NCBI GenBank assembly: GCA_964539095.1 | Contig: CAZIFL010000038.1 | Location: 1 to 29,406, forward strand | Origin: DAIPKP01 sp964539095 | GTDB taxonomy: Bacteria > Synergistota > Synergistia > Synergistales > Aminiphilaceae | Direction of reading: 5' to 3' | Length of the DNA stretch: 29,406 nt | Translations under genes and position numbers: made by a program | Part shown: one piece after another, positions 15,929-23,802 of the stretch | How positions within the stretch are numbered: position 1 is the first letter of the stretch | Layout: the number at the start of each line of letters is the position of its first letter | Notes under the pieces: generated by a model | Database searches by the model: none | What the model was told of the DNA's origin: nothing | Seen by the model: the letters and a program-made list of their open reading frames with translations, nothing else

Positions 15929-16452
15929 TCTGCAAGCACCTCCTCGGCAGATAGTGTTTCTTCCTGATCTGGATCCGTTACGATGAAACCCTCAATCTCC
16001 CTCTCTTCGAGAAGACCTTGACGCAGCTTTTCAAGCTTGAGAATCCCTTTGCTGACCCCTTCTACAATGGCCTCCGGCCGAGGGGGACAGCCGTGAACGT
16101 AGACATCCACGGGGATGATCCTGTCCACCGGGCCATCCAGGGTATGCGATTCGTAGAAAACATCCCCGGAACAGCCGCAGTTACCCACCACCACCACTAC
16201 CTTGGGATCTGGGATCTGGGCATAGATGCGACGCAAGCGGTCTGCCATATATTTGGTGACAGGCCCCGTTACAAGAAGAGCGTCCGCATGGCGGGGCGTT
16301 CCCACCAGCTTCATGCCGAACCGCTCAATATCATAGCGCGGAGAGATACAGGCTACGATTTCGATATCACAGCCGTTGCAAGAACCGCTATTGCAATGGA
16401 AAACCCAGAGCGATTTCGCTAAATATTCGAGGTGCATTTCTGGCTTGAGCAT
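15925..16452 (-). CDS. mbhJ: Mbh [NiFe]-hydrogenase small subunit MbhJ (NuoB-like)
   Basis: This 175-aa subunit carries the proximal [4Fe-4S] cluster that passes electrons to the Ni-Fe site. Ligands are Cys25 and Cys28 (SCNGCD), Cys92 (GNCGC) and Cys122 (HGCPPRPEA). Cys20, Cys35 and Cys94 are further cysteines near the cluster. It lacks the extra clusters of group 1 small subunits and has no Tat signal, consistent with a cytoplasm-facing group 4 enzyme. The ATG follows AGGAGG and lies 12 bases after mbhI. Confidence 0.92.
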   Translation of the reverse strand: MLKPEMHLEYLAKSLWVFHCNSGSCNGCDIEIVACISPRYDIERFGMKLVGTPRHADALLVTGPVTKYMADRLRRIYAQIPDPKVVVVVGNCGCSGDVFYESHTLDGPVDRIIPVDVYVHGCPPRPEAIVEGVSKGILKLEKLRQGLLEEREIEGFIVTDPDQEETLSAEEVLAE

Positions 16453-16464
16453 CCTTTTCGCCTC

Positions 16465-16803
16465 CTAAAACACCAGCAGCAGCGCAAAAATGGCTACCGT
16501 AAAGACAAACCACGCCACATAATCCGTGGCAATTCCAGAATGCCAGGAATCCAGAAGGGTGTAGAATCCGTGAAGAGCCTTCTTGAACCCCCAGTAGGCG
16601 GAGGAGGCGGGAACCGTAATTTCCGCTCCGTCGGAAGGAACCGGGTTCCCTCCGTAGAAAATCTCATCCTGAAGGGAGTCTTCTTTGTAATCGCTTCGTC
16701 CCTGAGAGCGGAACCACAGTATCAGCGCGGTTATGAGAACAAAAAAGGTGAGCCAGCTAAAGACGTTCCAAAAACCGTATCCTGTCATCACCGTAGTGCA
16801 CAT
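16465..16803 (-). CDS. mbhI: Mbh hydrogenase membrane subunit MbhI
   Basis: This 112-aa protein has one helix near residues 13-31, a polar central loop and a second helix at the C-terminus (about 96-112). The position between the MrpD-like antiporter subunit and the NuoB-like small subunit is exactly that of MbhI, which links the sodium-translocating module to the hydrogenase module in the archaeal complex. The call rests mainly on gene order and topology. The start overlaps the upstream stop by one base (TGATG). Confidence 0.78.
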   Translation of the reverse strand: MCTTVMTGYGFWNVFSWLTFFVLITALILWFRSQGRSDYKEDSLQDEIFYGGNPVPSDGAEITVPASSAYWGFKKALHGFYTLLDSWHSGIATDYVAWFVFTVAIFALLLVF

Positions 16804-18368
16804 CAGAAGCCACCTCCCAACACGGCACCCACGTAGGAAGCCTTATCCACAAGAGCTTCTGCTGCAGGCGTGATAAGGTGGTCCAACGACCAGGAGGGGA
16901 AGAGGGAAAGGCCGAGAATCACCAGGGCGAGGAGCCCCATTCCCAGGATCATGCTCTGTGGCACCTCGCGAACCTGAGATAAGGCTTCTTTTTCGGGACC
17001 GAGGAAGGCGGTTTGAAAGACCTTAACAAAAGATGCAAGGGTAAGCATGGAGGTAACCATGGCTATCACCGGCAGAATGGGATGTACCGCAAAGGAAGAT
17101 TCGTAGATAAGAAGCTTCGAAACATAGCCATTAAAGGGAGGTAGGCCTGCAATGGCTGCAGCAGCGAGAAGGAAGAGGACCGTGGTATAGGGCATCTTCC
17201 GCGCAAGCCCCCCAAGGCTATTAAGATTTCTCGACTTGGCCGCATAGAAGAGCGCTCCCGCACAGAGAAAGAGAAGAGGCTTGTACATGGCGTAGTTGAA
17301 AAGGTGATAGATGCCGCCCTTGATGGCAGTCATACCGTAAGCATTCATCTCCTGAGGGTTTCCCAGGGCAAGAAGCCCTACCCCAAGCCCCAGAAGAATA
17401 TACCCCACCTGAGAGACCGAGTGATATGCCATAAGGCGCTTGATCTCTTTCTGGATCACCGCCATGCTGACCCCCACAAACATGGAGAGGCAGCCCAGAA
17501 CGATAATCGCCCAGGCCACAGCGCTGCTTCCCATGGAGAGGCCGTAGACGGAGAAGCAGATTCGGAAAAGGGCATAGAGAGAGGCCTGGCTCACCGCCAC
17601 GAGAAGGCAGGTCACCGCTGCGGGAGCCTCCGCATAGGCATCGGGGGTCCACATGTGCATGGGTACGGAGCCGCATTTCATGGCGAGGGCCACCACCAGA
17701 AAGATGAGGGCCACCTTTTCGGGGAGTCCGTATTGAAGGTTGGCCCCCAGGGCGGCCATATTAACCACGTTATAGCGGCCATAGAGGAAAGCTACAGCGA
17801 GGAGAATAAACATAACCCCCACGGTGGAGACCACCATGTACTTGAACCCCGCCTCCACAGCCTCGGGGCGATCACGCCAGAAAACGACAAGGCCGAAGGA
17901 GGCCACCGAAGCAATTTCGATGAACACAAAGAGATTAAAAAGATCCCCTGTGAGGACCATCCCCTGCATACCCGACAGGAGGAGGAGATAGAGCGCCGTA
18001 TATTTGTCGAGCCCCGTAAATTTTTCCATGAACTTAAGGGAAAAGAGGGCTCCTGCGAAGGCACAGATCCCTCCGATAAGGGCCAGAAGGGCCCCGAAGG
18101 AATCCACCTCAAGGAGAATCCGCACCGGAAGGGACATGCCTGAAGGAAGAGGAATATTCCAGGCACTCCCCCCCATGACGTACACCATGGTGCCAGAGAG
18201 AACAACATGCTGCCAGAGAAGCAGGGATAGAAAGGCCGAAAAAGCTGCAAAGAAAAGAAACCACACGTTCCGGGCCACGCGTCCCCCTAAGGAAACCAGA
18301 GGAGCCCCGAAGGCACCGAAGAGGGGGACCGCCACCACAAGGGCGGGAAGATGGTTTGTCCAGCTCAT
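16803..18368 (-). CDS. mbhH: Proton-conducting antiporter-like subunit MbhH (MrpD/NuoN-like)
   Basis: This 521-aa integral membrane protein has about 14 helices and the proton_antipo_M core of MrpD, NuoL and NuoN. Diagnostic parts are GDLFNLFVFIEIASVASFGL with the conserved membrane glutamate, KCGSVPMHMWTPDAYAEAPAAV with the lysine and PDAY motif of helix 7, the lysine-containing MAYHSVSQVGYILLG, and LAAAAIAGLPPFNGYVSK. It is the main ion-translocating subunit of the antiporter module. There is one copy only, as in Mbh; Mbx complexes have two. The ATG overlaps the mbhG stop. Confidence 0.92.
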   Translation of the reverse strand: MSWTNHLPALVVAVPLFGAFGAPLVSLGGRVARNVWFLFFAAFSAFLSLLLWQHVVLSGTMVYVMGGSAWNIPLPSGMSLPVRILLEVDSFGALLALIGGICAFAGALFSLKFMEKFTGLDKYTALYLLLLSGMQGMVLTGDLFNLFVFIEIASVASFGLVVFWRDRPEAVEAGFKYMVVSTVGVMFILLAVAFLYGRYNVVNMAALGANLQYGLPEKVALIFLVVALAMKCGSVPMHMWTPDAYAEAPAAVTCLLVAVSQASLYALFRICFSVYGLSMGSSAVAWAIIVLGCLSMFVGVSMAVIQKEIKRLMAYHSVSQVGYILLGLGVGLLALGNPQEMNAYGMTAIKGGIYHLFNYAMYKPLLFLCAGALFYAAKSRNLNSLGGLARKMPYTTVLFLLAAAAIAGLPPFNGYVSKLLIYESSFAVHPILPVIAMVTSMLTLASFVKVFQTAFLGPEKEALSQVREVPQSMILGMGLLALVILGLSLFPSWSLDHLITPAAEALVDKASYVGAVLGGGF

Positions 18369-18712
18369 CCCCGCAACCTCCTTATCTCTCGAACATCAAG
18401 TGTACCGTAGTGCCGATAGAGCACCATGATTATGGAAAGCAGCAAAGCACTCGTAGCAAGGCCGATAACGATGGCCGTCAGCGTGAGAGCCTGAGGCGTA
18501 GGAAGCACGAAAGAACTTCCCTCCCCTGCAAGAGTAAACACCGGGATGTTTCCTCCGGAGCGATATCCGTATACGATGAGTAAAAGATTGACTGCGGACT
18601 CAAGCACCGTTATCCCCACAGCTATCTTAATAAGATTTCTTTCGAAAATCACCGCGAAAAGACCGTAGGTAAAAAGAAGTCCCACCACAATATAGGGCAG
18701 ATTACCGATCAT
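18365..18712 (-). CDS. mbhG: MrpC/NuoK-like subunit MbhG
   Basis: This 115-aa protein has three membrane helices and the NuoK/MrpC signature GITVLESAVNLLLI, followed by a polar loop and PTPQALTLTAIVIGLATSALLLS. The start is ATG at 18710-18712, behind GGAAGGAGG; the 33-codon extension further upstream is inside mbhF and unrelated. It overlaps the mbhF end by 11 bases. Confidence 0.9.
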   Translation of the reverse strand: MIGNLPYIVVGLLFTYGLFAVIFERNLIKIAVGITVLESAVNLLLIVYGYRSGGNIPVFTLAGEGSSFVLPTPQALTLTAIVIGLATSALLLSIIMVLYRHYGTLDVREIRRLRG

Positions 18713-19214
18713 GGCCGGTTTCCTCCTTCCCCATCTCCTCAGATCCGAGGTTTTGGAGGATTCCGTGGAGCATATAGTAGAGAATGAGAGAGAGCCCCCC
18801 CACCACCTCAAACCCCACCGCCATATTCATGAGGGCAATGGTTCCGGAAGAGTTGAGCACTCCCGAGTTGGGGCCCAGAGGGATAGAGGCTCCGAAAAGC
18901 CCCCCGGAATTTGCCAAGAAGTTATAGAAAAAAGTTGTCCCCAGGGCGGCAAAACCCGCACAGATAAAGATGAGAAGCCCTGCCTGTTCAAGGCCGATAA
19001 AAAGCTCTTTCTTAAGTTTCGGCAGGGCAAAATCCCCACCGTGAGTAATCACAAGAAAAGCCAGAGCCGTGGCCACCACAGCTCCCCCCTGGAAGCCACC
19101 TCCAGGAGTGAGGTGTCCGTGAATAATGACATAGCTTCCGAAGACAACCATAAACCAGGCAAAGGCATTACAGACTACGCGAGCAATTACAGAGAGAGGA
19201 CGCATATGCCGCAT
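18702..19214 (-). CDS. mbhF: MrpB-like subunit MbhF
   Basis: This 170-aa protein has four membrane helices and the MnhB/MrpB signature YVIIHGHLTPGGGFQGGAVV near residues 28-47. It belongs to the antiporter module that exchanges cations for protons. A GGGGGGAG site precedes the ATG, which lies one base after the mbhE stop. Confidence 0.9.
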   Translation of the reverse strand: MRHMRPLSVIARVVCNAFAWFMVVFGSYVIIHGHLTPGGGFQGGAVVATALAFLVITHGGDFALPKLKKELFIGLEQAGLLIFICAGFAALGTTFFYNFLANSGGLFGASIPLGPNSGVLNSSGTIALMNMAVGFEVVGGLSLILYYMLHGILQNLGSEEMGKEETGHDR

Positions 19215-19215
19215 G

Positions 19216-19488
19216 TCAGGATCTCCCCCCTTTACGAAAAATCAAGGCTATAGAGGAAACTGCGGTGAAAAGGACCGCTGCCTCTCCCAGAGTGTCAAAA
19301 CCACGGTAGTCGAAGACGATGGAGGTGACGACGTTATTTGCAGCCCGATCTTTCTGGGCATGCTCCACAAAGTAGGTATCCATGGGAGTTTCTCCGGGAA
19401 AACCAAAGGGGTGCACCGACTCCATGGCCCCCCATGTCACTCCGGCTACCACAAGAACCGCGATGAAAAAGAGAATTTTGGATTTCAT
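19216..19488 (-). CDS. mbhE: Mbh subunit MbhE
   Basis: This 90-aa protein has a helix at each end. The family-typical middle runs HPFGFPGETPMDTYFVEHAQKD and then NVVTSIVFDYRGFDTLGEAAVLFTA. The latter is the C-terminal motif of MrpA, which in Mbh complexes is a separate small subunit. Its ATG overlaps the mbhD stop by four bases. Confidence 0.87.
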   Translation of the reverse strand: MKSKILFFIAVLVVAGVTWGAMESVHPFGFPGETPMDTYFVEHAQKDRAANNVVTSIVFDYRGFDTLGEAAVLFTAVSSIALIFRKGGRS

Positions 19489-19748
19489 GACTGAGATCCT
19501 TTCTTTTCCAGCTGGACTTTACGCACCGCCCGCAGGGCAAAGATATAGATGGCGGTGCTTAAGGCGGCACCGATGGCAGCCTCTGCTATGGCAACATCCG
19601 GCGCCTGGAGAATATAAAACTCAATGGAAAGAAGCAGGCTCAAGGCAGCGAGCGATATGACAGAGGAGATGAGATCCCGGAACCACACCGCAAAGAAACC
19701 TGCCAGAGCCACAAGAATAAGAATGGAAAAATGAACCACGTCGGTCAT
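19485..19748 (-). CDS. mbhD: Mbh subunit MbhD (MrpA-fragment, DUF4040)
   Basis: This 87-aa protein has three helices and the DUF4040/MbhD pattern AVWFRDLISSVISLAALSLLLSIEFYILQAPDVAIAEAAIGAALST, of which the APDVAIAEA part is most characteristic. Together with MbhE it stands for the C-terminal part of MrpA, whose large NuoL-like part is missing here, as in archaeal Mbh. Overlaps the mbhC stop by four bases. Confidence 0.88.
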   Translation of the reverse strand: MTDVVHFSILILVALAGFFAVWFRDLISSVISLAALSLLLSIEFYILQAPDVAIAEAAIGAALSTAIYIFALRAVRKVQLEKKGSQS

Positions 19749-20122
19749 TGAGCAGCACCGCCCCTCTCGCTCTTCTTTTTATCCTTCTGCAATGCGTCGA
19801 CTATGGCCTGCCGGGGCATAACCCCGCTTCGGTGAGCTGCCCGAGCGATGGCATGCGCTCCAGTGGCATTCGTTACCAGAAGGGCCACAAAGGCGATGCC
19901 CACATGGACCACAAAAACCAGGAAACGCCCCTCTCCGGTCTGGATAAAACGCCACAGGCTCCAGAGTATGGCGGAGATGGATATGAACATGGACCCGAAG
20001 GTGGTGCATTTCGTTGTTCCATGAAGGCGGGTATAGACGTCCGGAAATCGGTAGAGTGCAAAACCTCCGAGAACGCAGAAGGCCAGACCTATCGCCAGAA
20101 AGATCGCCAGCAGAAAAGGCAT
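19745..20122 (-). CDS. mbhC: MrpG-like subunit MbhC
   Basis: This 125-aa protein has three helices. The MnhG/MrpG motif LGGFALYRFPDVYTRLHGTTKCTTFG occupies residues 18-43, and LLVTNATGAHAIARAA lies further on. The charged C-terminal tail (KDKKKSERGG) would be cytoplasmic. It starts 6 bases after mbhB. Confidence 0.9.
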   Translation of the reverse strand: MPFLLAIFLAIGLAFCVLGGFALYRFPDVYTRLHGTTKCTTFGSMFISISAILWSLWRFIQTGEGRFLVFVVHVGIAFVALLVTNATGAHAIARAAHRSGVMPRQAIVDALQKDKKKSERGGAAQ

Positions 20123-20128
20123 GTCCCA

Positions 20129-20389
20129 TCACCTCCCGATTTCGAGATACCGGGCAAAAAGCATGGTGCTCACAAAGGAAAGAGCCGCATAGACGATAGC
20201 TACGTCCACCATAACCACAGAATCGTATACCACCGCCAGGAGAATCATGATGGCAATGCCAAGGGTGTTGAGAGCATCAAGGGCTACCACGCGATCCGGA
20301 ATGGTAGGTCCCGCCACAAGGCGTCCGAGCATCAGCAGAGAGACTACCCCGAGAAGAGCTGCTCCCCATGCAAAAAGAAGTGTACTCAT
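20129..20389 (-). CDS. mbhB: MrpF-like subunit MbhB
   Basis: This 86-aa protein has three membrane helices and the MnhF/MrpF motif GRLVAGPTIPDRVVALDALNTLG near residues 21-43, with DVAIVYAALSFVSTM after it. The start is ATG at 20387-20389 with AGGAGG 7 bases upstream; it overlaps the mbhA stop by four bases. Confidence 0.9.
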   Translation of the reverse strand: MSTLLFAWGAALLGVVSLLMLGRLVAGPTIPDRVVALDALNTLGIAIMILLAVVYDSVVMVDVAIVYAALSFVSTMLFARYLEIGR

Positions 20390-20874
20390 TGGGTTATCCT
20401 CCTTGCCCAATCCGCAAAGGAACCGTAGATTTCTTCCGGCGCCGGGTCTGGGCCGGAGAGATCGATGCAGTGTACGTAAAGAGCCCGGTCATTTTCATCG
20501 ACATCTACCGAAAGGGTGCCTGGAGTAAGCGTGATGGAGTTTGCCAGCAGCGCAATTCCCCCATCCCCTAAGCCATCGGTAGGAACCTTTACGATACCGG
20601 GCCGAATCTTCCCCGTGATAACAAGTTTCGCCACATGGAGATTCGCTTTGGCAAGAGCCAGAAGAAAGGGACCAAAGCAATAGTGCAGAAAGCGACCGGT
20701 TTGAATGAGGCTCTTTTTAGGGGAGAACTTCAGCCTGGTGTCGAAAAAAGAGCGCGTTACGAGAAATAAAACGCAGCCAAGGAGAAGAGCGATGACAATT
20801 TCGGCAAAGGAAATGCCGTCACCGCTCCACGCCAACAGAAGGTACGTTATGACGGAAAGGAAAAAAATATACAC
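20386..20874 (-). CDS. mbhA: MrpE-like subunit MbhA
   Basis: This 162-aa protein opens the hydrogenase operon. It has N-terminal helices and the MnhE/MrpE features LALAKANLHVAKLVITGKIRPGIVKVP and NSITLTPGTLSVDVDENDRALYVHCID. The start chosen is GTG at 20872-20874, because GGGAGGTGG lies 4 bases upstream; an upstream ATG 13 codons earlier has no site. A promoter candidate lies about 55 bases upstream. Confidence 0.88.
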   Translation of the reverse strand: MYIFFLSVITYLLLAWSGDGISFAEIVIALLLGCVLFLVTRSFFDTRLKFSPKKSLIQTGRFLHYCFGPFLLALAKANLHVAKLVITGKIRPGIVKVPTDGLGDGGIALLANSITLTPGTLSVDVDENDRALYVHCIDLSGPDPAPEEIYGSFADWARRITQ

Positions 20875-20930
20875 ATGTCCACCTCCCACAAAAATATCCT
20901 TATTCCGTATCAAAACACGTCCAACAAACT

Positions 20931-20960
20931 ATTCTACACCAATTACGCAGTATCTGTCAG
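20931..20960 (-). promoter_or_regulatory. Promoter candidate for the mbh operon
   Basis: On the minus strand CTGACA (20955-20960) and TAGAAT (20931-20936) each match the sigma-70 consensus at five of six positions, with an 18-base spacer. The start point would be near 20924, about 50 bases before the mbhA GTG. One transcript would cover 14 genes and end at 12506-12566. Confidence 0.55.
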
Positions 20961-21092
20961 ACCACTTGAGAAAAAAGATCCATTTTCAGCAAATTGGGTA
21001 AATCATTGTACGTTTCATATCTTGTGTCTTGTGTGCAATTCGAGAGATACGGCACAGATTTTCTTTCAAAAAACACATCGCACGAAAGAGGG

Positions 21093-21139
21093 GTTTTCTC
21101 TCTTTACGGAGAGAAAACTTTACAGGGAAATGCTATAAT
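21093..21139 (+). promoter_or_regulatory. Promoter of the antiporter gene with an upstream inverted repeat
   Basis: TGCTATAAT at 21131-21139 is a perfect extended -10 box. The -35 region is weak, but it overlaps a perfect 10-bp inverted repeat (21093-21102 with 21109-21118, GTTTTCTCTC/GAGAGAAAAC), which looks like an operator. The leader to the ATG is about 85 nt, and no known riboswitch was recognised in it. Confidence 0.5.
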
Positions 21140-21229
21140 GTCGTCTCCTTTCCCCTCAAGGGCCACAGGCTGATGCGGTGGAAAATCGAAGAAAATCGGT
21201 ATTACTGACAAAAAGGAGGTACGTATATA

Positions 21230-22210
21230 ATGCTCTTTGCCGCTCTGGCAGCCTTGGTTATTGGATTGATTTTTCTCGTATGGAGTGCGGATTATTTTGT
21301 AGATGGTGCCGCCGCCGCTGCGCAAATTCTTGGAATGCCACAGCTCCTTGTGGGGATGCTGGTGGTGGGTTTTGGCACCTCTGCCCCGGAAATGGTGGTC
21401 TCCGCCTTTTCCGCCTTTCAGGGTAATCCGGGCCTGGCCCTCGGAAATGCCTATGGATCAAACATAGCAAATATCGCCCTTATTCTGGGGGTGACTGCCC
21501 TGCTCTCCCCTATAGCAGTGCACTCCCAGGTTACCCGCAGAGAACTCCCTCTTCTGATGGGAGCCACTCTTTTCGCAGTTCTGCAACTCCTGAACGGAGA
21601 GGTCTCCCGGATGGACGCCCTGCTTCTCCTGTTGCTTTTCACATTGATCATGGGCTGGTCCATCTACAAAGGAATGAAGGGGAGCCCCCCCGAGATTCTC
21701 GGATCAGGCCTCGAAGAAACCCTGGAAGAACCCTCCATCCCCCTGAACAAAGCCCTCTTCAAACTCTCTCTCGGTCTTGTGGTTCTCGTAGGGAGTTCCA
21801 GAGCTCTTGTGTGGGGGGCTGTGCTGGTAGCTCATGCTCTAGGGGTGAGTGATATCATCATTGGCCTTACGGTTGTAGCCATAGGCACCTCCCTTCCGGA
21901 ACTTGCCTCCTCCCTGGCAGCGATTTCAAAGGGGAAGAGCGATATCGCTCTGGGAAACGTTTTAGGATCGAATCTCTTCAATACGCTCGCTGTTGTGGGA
22001 ATCGCCGGGGCTATTCACCCCATGGCAGTCCCTTCGGAAGTTCTTTCGAGGGATTGCCTTGTCATGGGAGGCCTTACGATTATCCTCTTTTTCTTCTGCA
22101 GAAGCTCCGGGGAGACGCGGGGGAGGATAACCCGTCTGGAGGGGGCTCTTTTCTGTGCCATATACGTAGGCTACATAACCTGGCTTGTTCTCTCCGCCCT
22201 TAAGGGATGA
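21230..22210 (+). CDS. CaCA-family Na+(K+)/Ca2+ antiporter (YrbG-like)
   Basis: This 326-aa inner-membrane exchanger has two inverted five-helix halves. The alpha-1 repeat is GTSAPEMVVSAFSAFQGN at about residues 49-66 followed by GNAYGSNIAN at 72-81. The alpha-2 repeat is GTSLPELASSLAAISKGKSD followed by GNVLGSNLFN near 220-250. The acidic residues of both GTS(A/L)PE motifs, which bind the cation, are intact. An AAAGGAGGT site lies 9 bases before the ATG. It is divergent from the mbh operon across about 355 bases. A role in calcium efflux driven by a sodium gradient is inferred from family and position. Confidence 0.92.
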   Translation: MLFAALAALVIGLIFLVWSADYFVDGAAAAAQILGMPQLLVGMLVVGFGTSAPEMVVSAFSAFQGNPGLALGNAYGSNIANIALILGVTALLSPIAVHSQVTRRELPLLMGATLFAVLQLLNGEVSRMDALLLLLLFTLIMGWSIYKGMKGSPPEILGSGLEETLEEPSIPLNKALFKLSLGLVVLVGSSRALVWGAVLVAHALGVSDIIIGLTVVAIGTSLPELASSLAAISKGKSDIALGNVLGSNLFNTLAVVGIAGAIHPMAVPSEVLSRDCLVMGGLTIILFFFCRSSGETRGRITRLEGALFCAIYVGYITWLVLSALKG

Positions 22211-22224
22211 GCTTTTTTGCACAA

Positions 22225-22268
22225 ACAAAACTGTGGCTGCCCTCCTGGATGGGCAGCCACAGTTTTGT
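22225..22268. terminator. Bidirectional terminator between convergent genes
   Basis: An 18-bp perfect stem (22225-22242 with 22251-22268) has an 8-nt loop. T-rich tracts follow on the plus strand (22262-22280) and on the minus strand (complement of 22212-22229). It serves the antiporter gene from the left and the exported-protein genes from the right. Confidence 0.9.
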
Positions 22269-22273
22269 TCTCT

Positions 22274-22591
22274 CTATTTTCCCTGTATGATAACCGCCGT
22301 GTAAGGGAGCGCATATCCCACGCCGCTGTACACGTAGCCGGGGGCCAAAGGAGTTCCGTAGTAGTACGCTCCCGGCATCCAAGGATATCCGATAACCACA
22401 GGGGAGATCACCGGAGGAGCCACCACCATGGGAACTACCGCAGGGACTACTCCGGCTACCATGGGATACCCCCAGACTACCATTGGAGAGGCGTATACTG
22501 CCGCTTCCGCCGCAGGATCCATCCCGATAAACATCAAGACCGCCGTCATAACGATAAAGACATTCTTCAACGTTTTATTCCATCTTCTCAC
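22274..22591 (-). CDS. Small exported Val/Pro/Tyr/Gly-rich protein
   Basis: This 105-aa protein starts at GTG 22589-22591, chosen because AGGAGG lies 8 bases upstream. A signal peptide (basic RRWNKTLK, hydrophobic core, cleavage around AEAA) is followed by about 75 residues rich in Val, Pro, Tyr and Gly, with segments such as VVIGYPWMPGAYYYG and YVYSGVGYALPY. There are no cysteines. It is the last of four consecutive genes for exported proteins of similar composition and ends 6 bases before the shared terminator. No family is recognised; surface or matrix structure is only a guess. Confidence 0.72.
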   Translation of the reverse strand: MRRWNKTLKNVFIVMTAVLMFIGMDPAAEAAVYASPMVVWGYPMVAGVVPAVVPMVVAPPVISPVVIGYPWMPGAYYYGTPLAPGYVYSGVGYALPYTAVIIQGK

Positions 22592-22631
22592 AAAGAACAC
22601 CTCCTCAATTAGTATGGCATTCCAAACCGCA

Positions 22632-23243
22632 CTACCACGCAGGATAACGATCCTCTCCGGGGGCAAAAAGACGTACGCCTTTGTGGAAAGGGGTGCCCCG
22701 CAGAACGGGATTGACCCCCTTTACGAAAACTGCAAAATCCCGTTGCAGATCTTTACGATCCTGCCCAAGGGAATCCCAGGGGAAAAATGGGGTCATTACA
22801 AGCCGGGACTCCTCGGAGAGGGGGTCGTAGTGCAGGGAGATCACTACGGTACGTCCGTACCAGACATACCCATGCGGAGAGGCTTCGGAAAGAAGAGGCT
22901 TTCCCTCCCCCCAACGCCGGACAGCTTCGCGAAAAAGAAGATCCCGATTATCTCTGCCATAGGCCCCGAGAAAGACCCCTGCAAAGCGTTGCTTTACAAA
23001 GTAGTAGAGCACGTCGTCGAGCCTGGCCTCCCCAAAGAGAAGGCTCTCCCCCTCTCGGCGATAAAGCTCCCAGGATCCGTCGCTCTCAAAGGGGTAGAGC
23101 CCGGAGAAGCGATGGACTCCACTCCACCAGGAAGCTCCTTGAAACCCCTGAGGTTCATTTTGAAAAGCCCCCAGGGGGGTGGAGAGAAATCCCGAAAGAA
23201 TCAGGCAGAAAAAAAGAACCCTCCCTATACATGCTTTAGACAC
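22632..23243 (-). CDS. Exported hypothetical protein
   Basis: This 203-aa protein has a signal peptide (VLFFCLILSGFLSTPLGAF). The GTG at 23241-23243 is preferred since GGAAGG lies 9 bases upstream; another GTG three codons earlier is possible. The mature part appears globular, with SGLYPFESDGSWELYRREG, LDDVLYYFVKQRFAGVFLGAYG and HGYVWYGRTVVISLHYD as memorable segments. It is less Pro-rich than its neighbours. It probably shares their transcript (gaps of 48 and 40 bases). Function unknown. Confidence 0.7.
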   Translation of the reverse strand: MSKACIGRVLFFCLILSGFLSTPLGAFQNEPQGFQGASWWSGVHRFSGLYPFESDGSWELYRREGESLLFGEARLDDVLYYFVKQRFAGVFLGAYGRDNRDLLFREAVRRWGEGKPLLSEASPHGYVWYGRTVVISLHYDPLSEESRLVMTPFFPWDSLGQDRKDLQRDFAVFVKGVNPVLRGTPFHKGVRLFAPGEDRYPAW

Positions 23244-23291
23244 GAAAACCACCCTTCCAGGATTTTCACAGCCCCAAGACGCTTTACCATA

Positions 23292-23789
23292 CTACTGAGG
23301 CTGTACGATAAAGCCTCCCGCTCCGGTGGGATAGTAATAGACCTGTCCGGAGGAAGGCGCTACGGGAGGAAGGACCATTCCCTGAGGAGGATTCGGCATC
23401 TGTTGGAGCTGCGGTGCCGAAACAGCTCCCTGAGGATAGGCTACCATCGCCTGGGGGTAGGGATATCCGTATACAAGGGGAACTCCCGGATGAATAACCG
23501 TAATCTGAGGGCCGGGAATCCTCACTGCCTCGGGATTGACCATGTAGATCCACTCTCCGCGAGAGGTGCGCATGACAGGATAGCCATCGGGGGTTAGATA
23601 GACAGGGCTCCCCGGAAGGGCCTGACGTCCCCCGGAAGTTGTGTAGGCATCGGTATAGTTAGGTGCCACGATCATAACGGGAGACTGCCCCCCAACATCC
23701 TTGGCCTCCACAGCGGCAATGCCTGCGAGAAGGAAAAGGGCTCCCGAAATCAGAACAATACTGGCTCGAAGAAAACGAGAAAAGCTCAT
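23292..23789 (-). CDS. Exported protein with YLTPDGYPV motif
   Basis: This 165-aa protein has a signal peptide (LRASIVLISGALFLLAGIAAVEA). Residues about 64-80 contain YLTPDGYPV followed after five residues by GEWIY; the same residues with the same spacing occur in the product of the gene just upstream. The second half is rich in Pro, Gln, Tyr and Gly (VYGYPYPQAMVAYP, QQMPNPPQGMVLPP) and is likely extended or disordered. GAGGAGG lies 7 bases before the ATG. It starts 13 bases after the previous gene, so translation is probably linked. Function unknown. Confidence 0.75.
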   Translation of the reverse strand: MSFSRFLRASIVLISGALFLLAGIAAVEAKDVGGQSPVMIVAPNYTDAYTTSGGRQALPGSPVYLTPDGYPVMRTSRGEWIYMVNPEAVRIPGPQITVIHPGVPLVYGYPYPQAMVAYPQGAVSAPQLQQMPNPPQGMVLPPVAPSSGQVYYYPTGAGGFIVQPQ

Positions 23790-23802
23790 AGTAATTCCTC
23801 CT

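Noticed and set aside
21146..21229. Possible manganese or sodium riboswitch in the antiporter leader
   Set aside because: I could not match the conserved cores I know (for example yybP-ykoY); the leader is also short.
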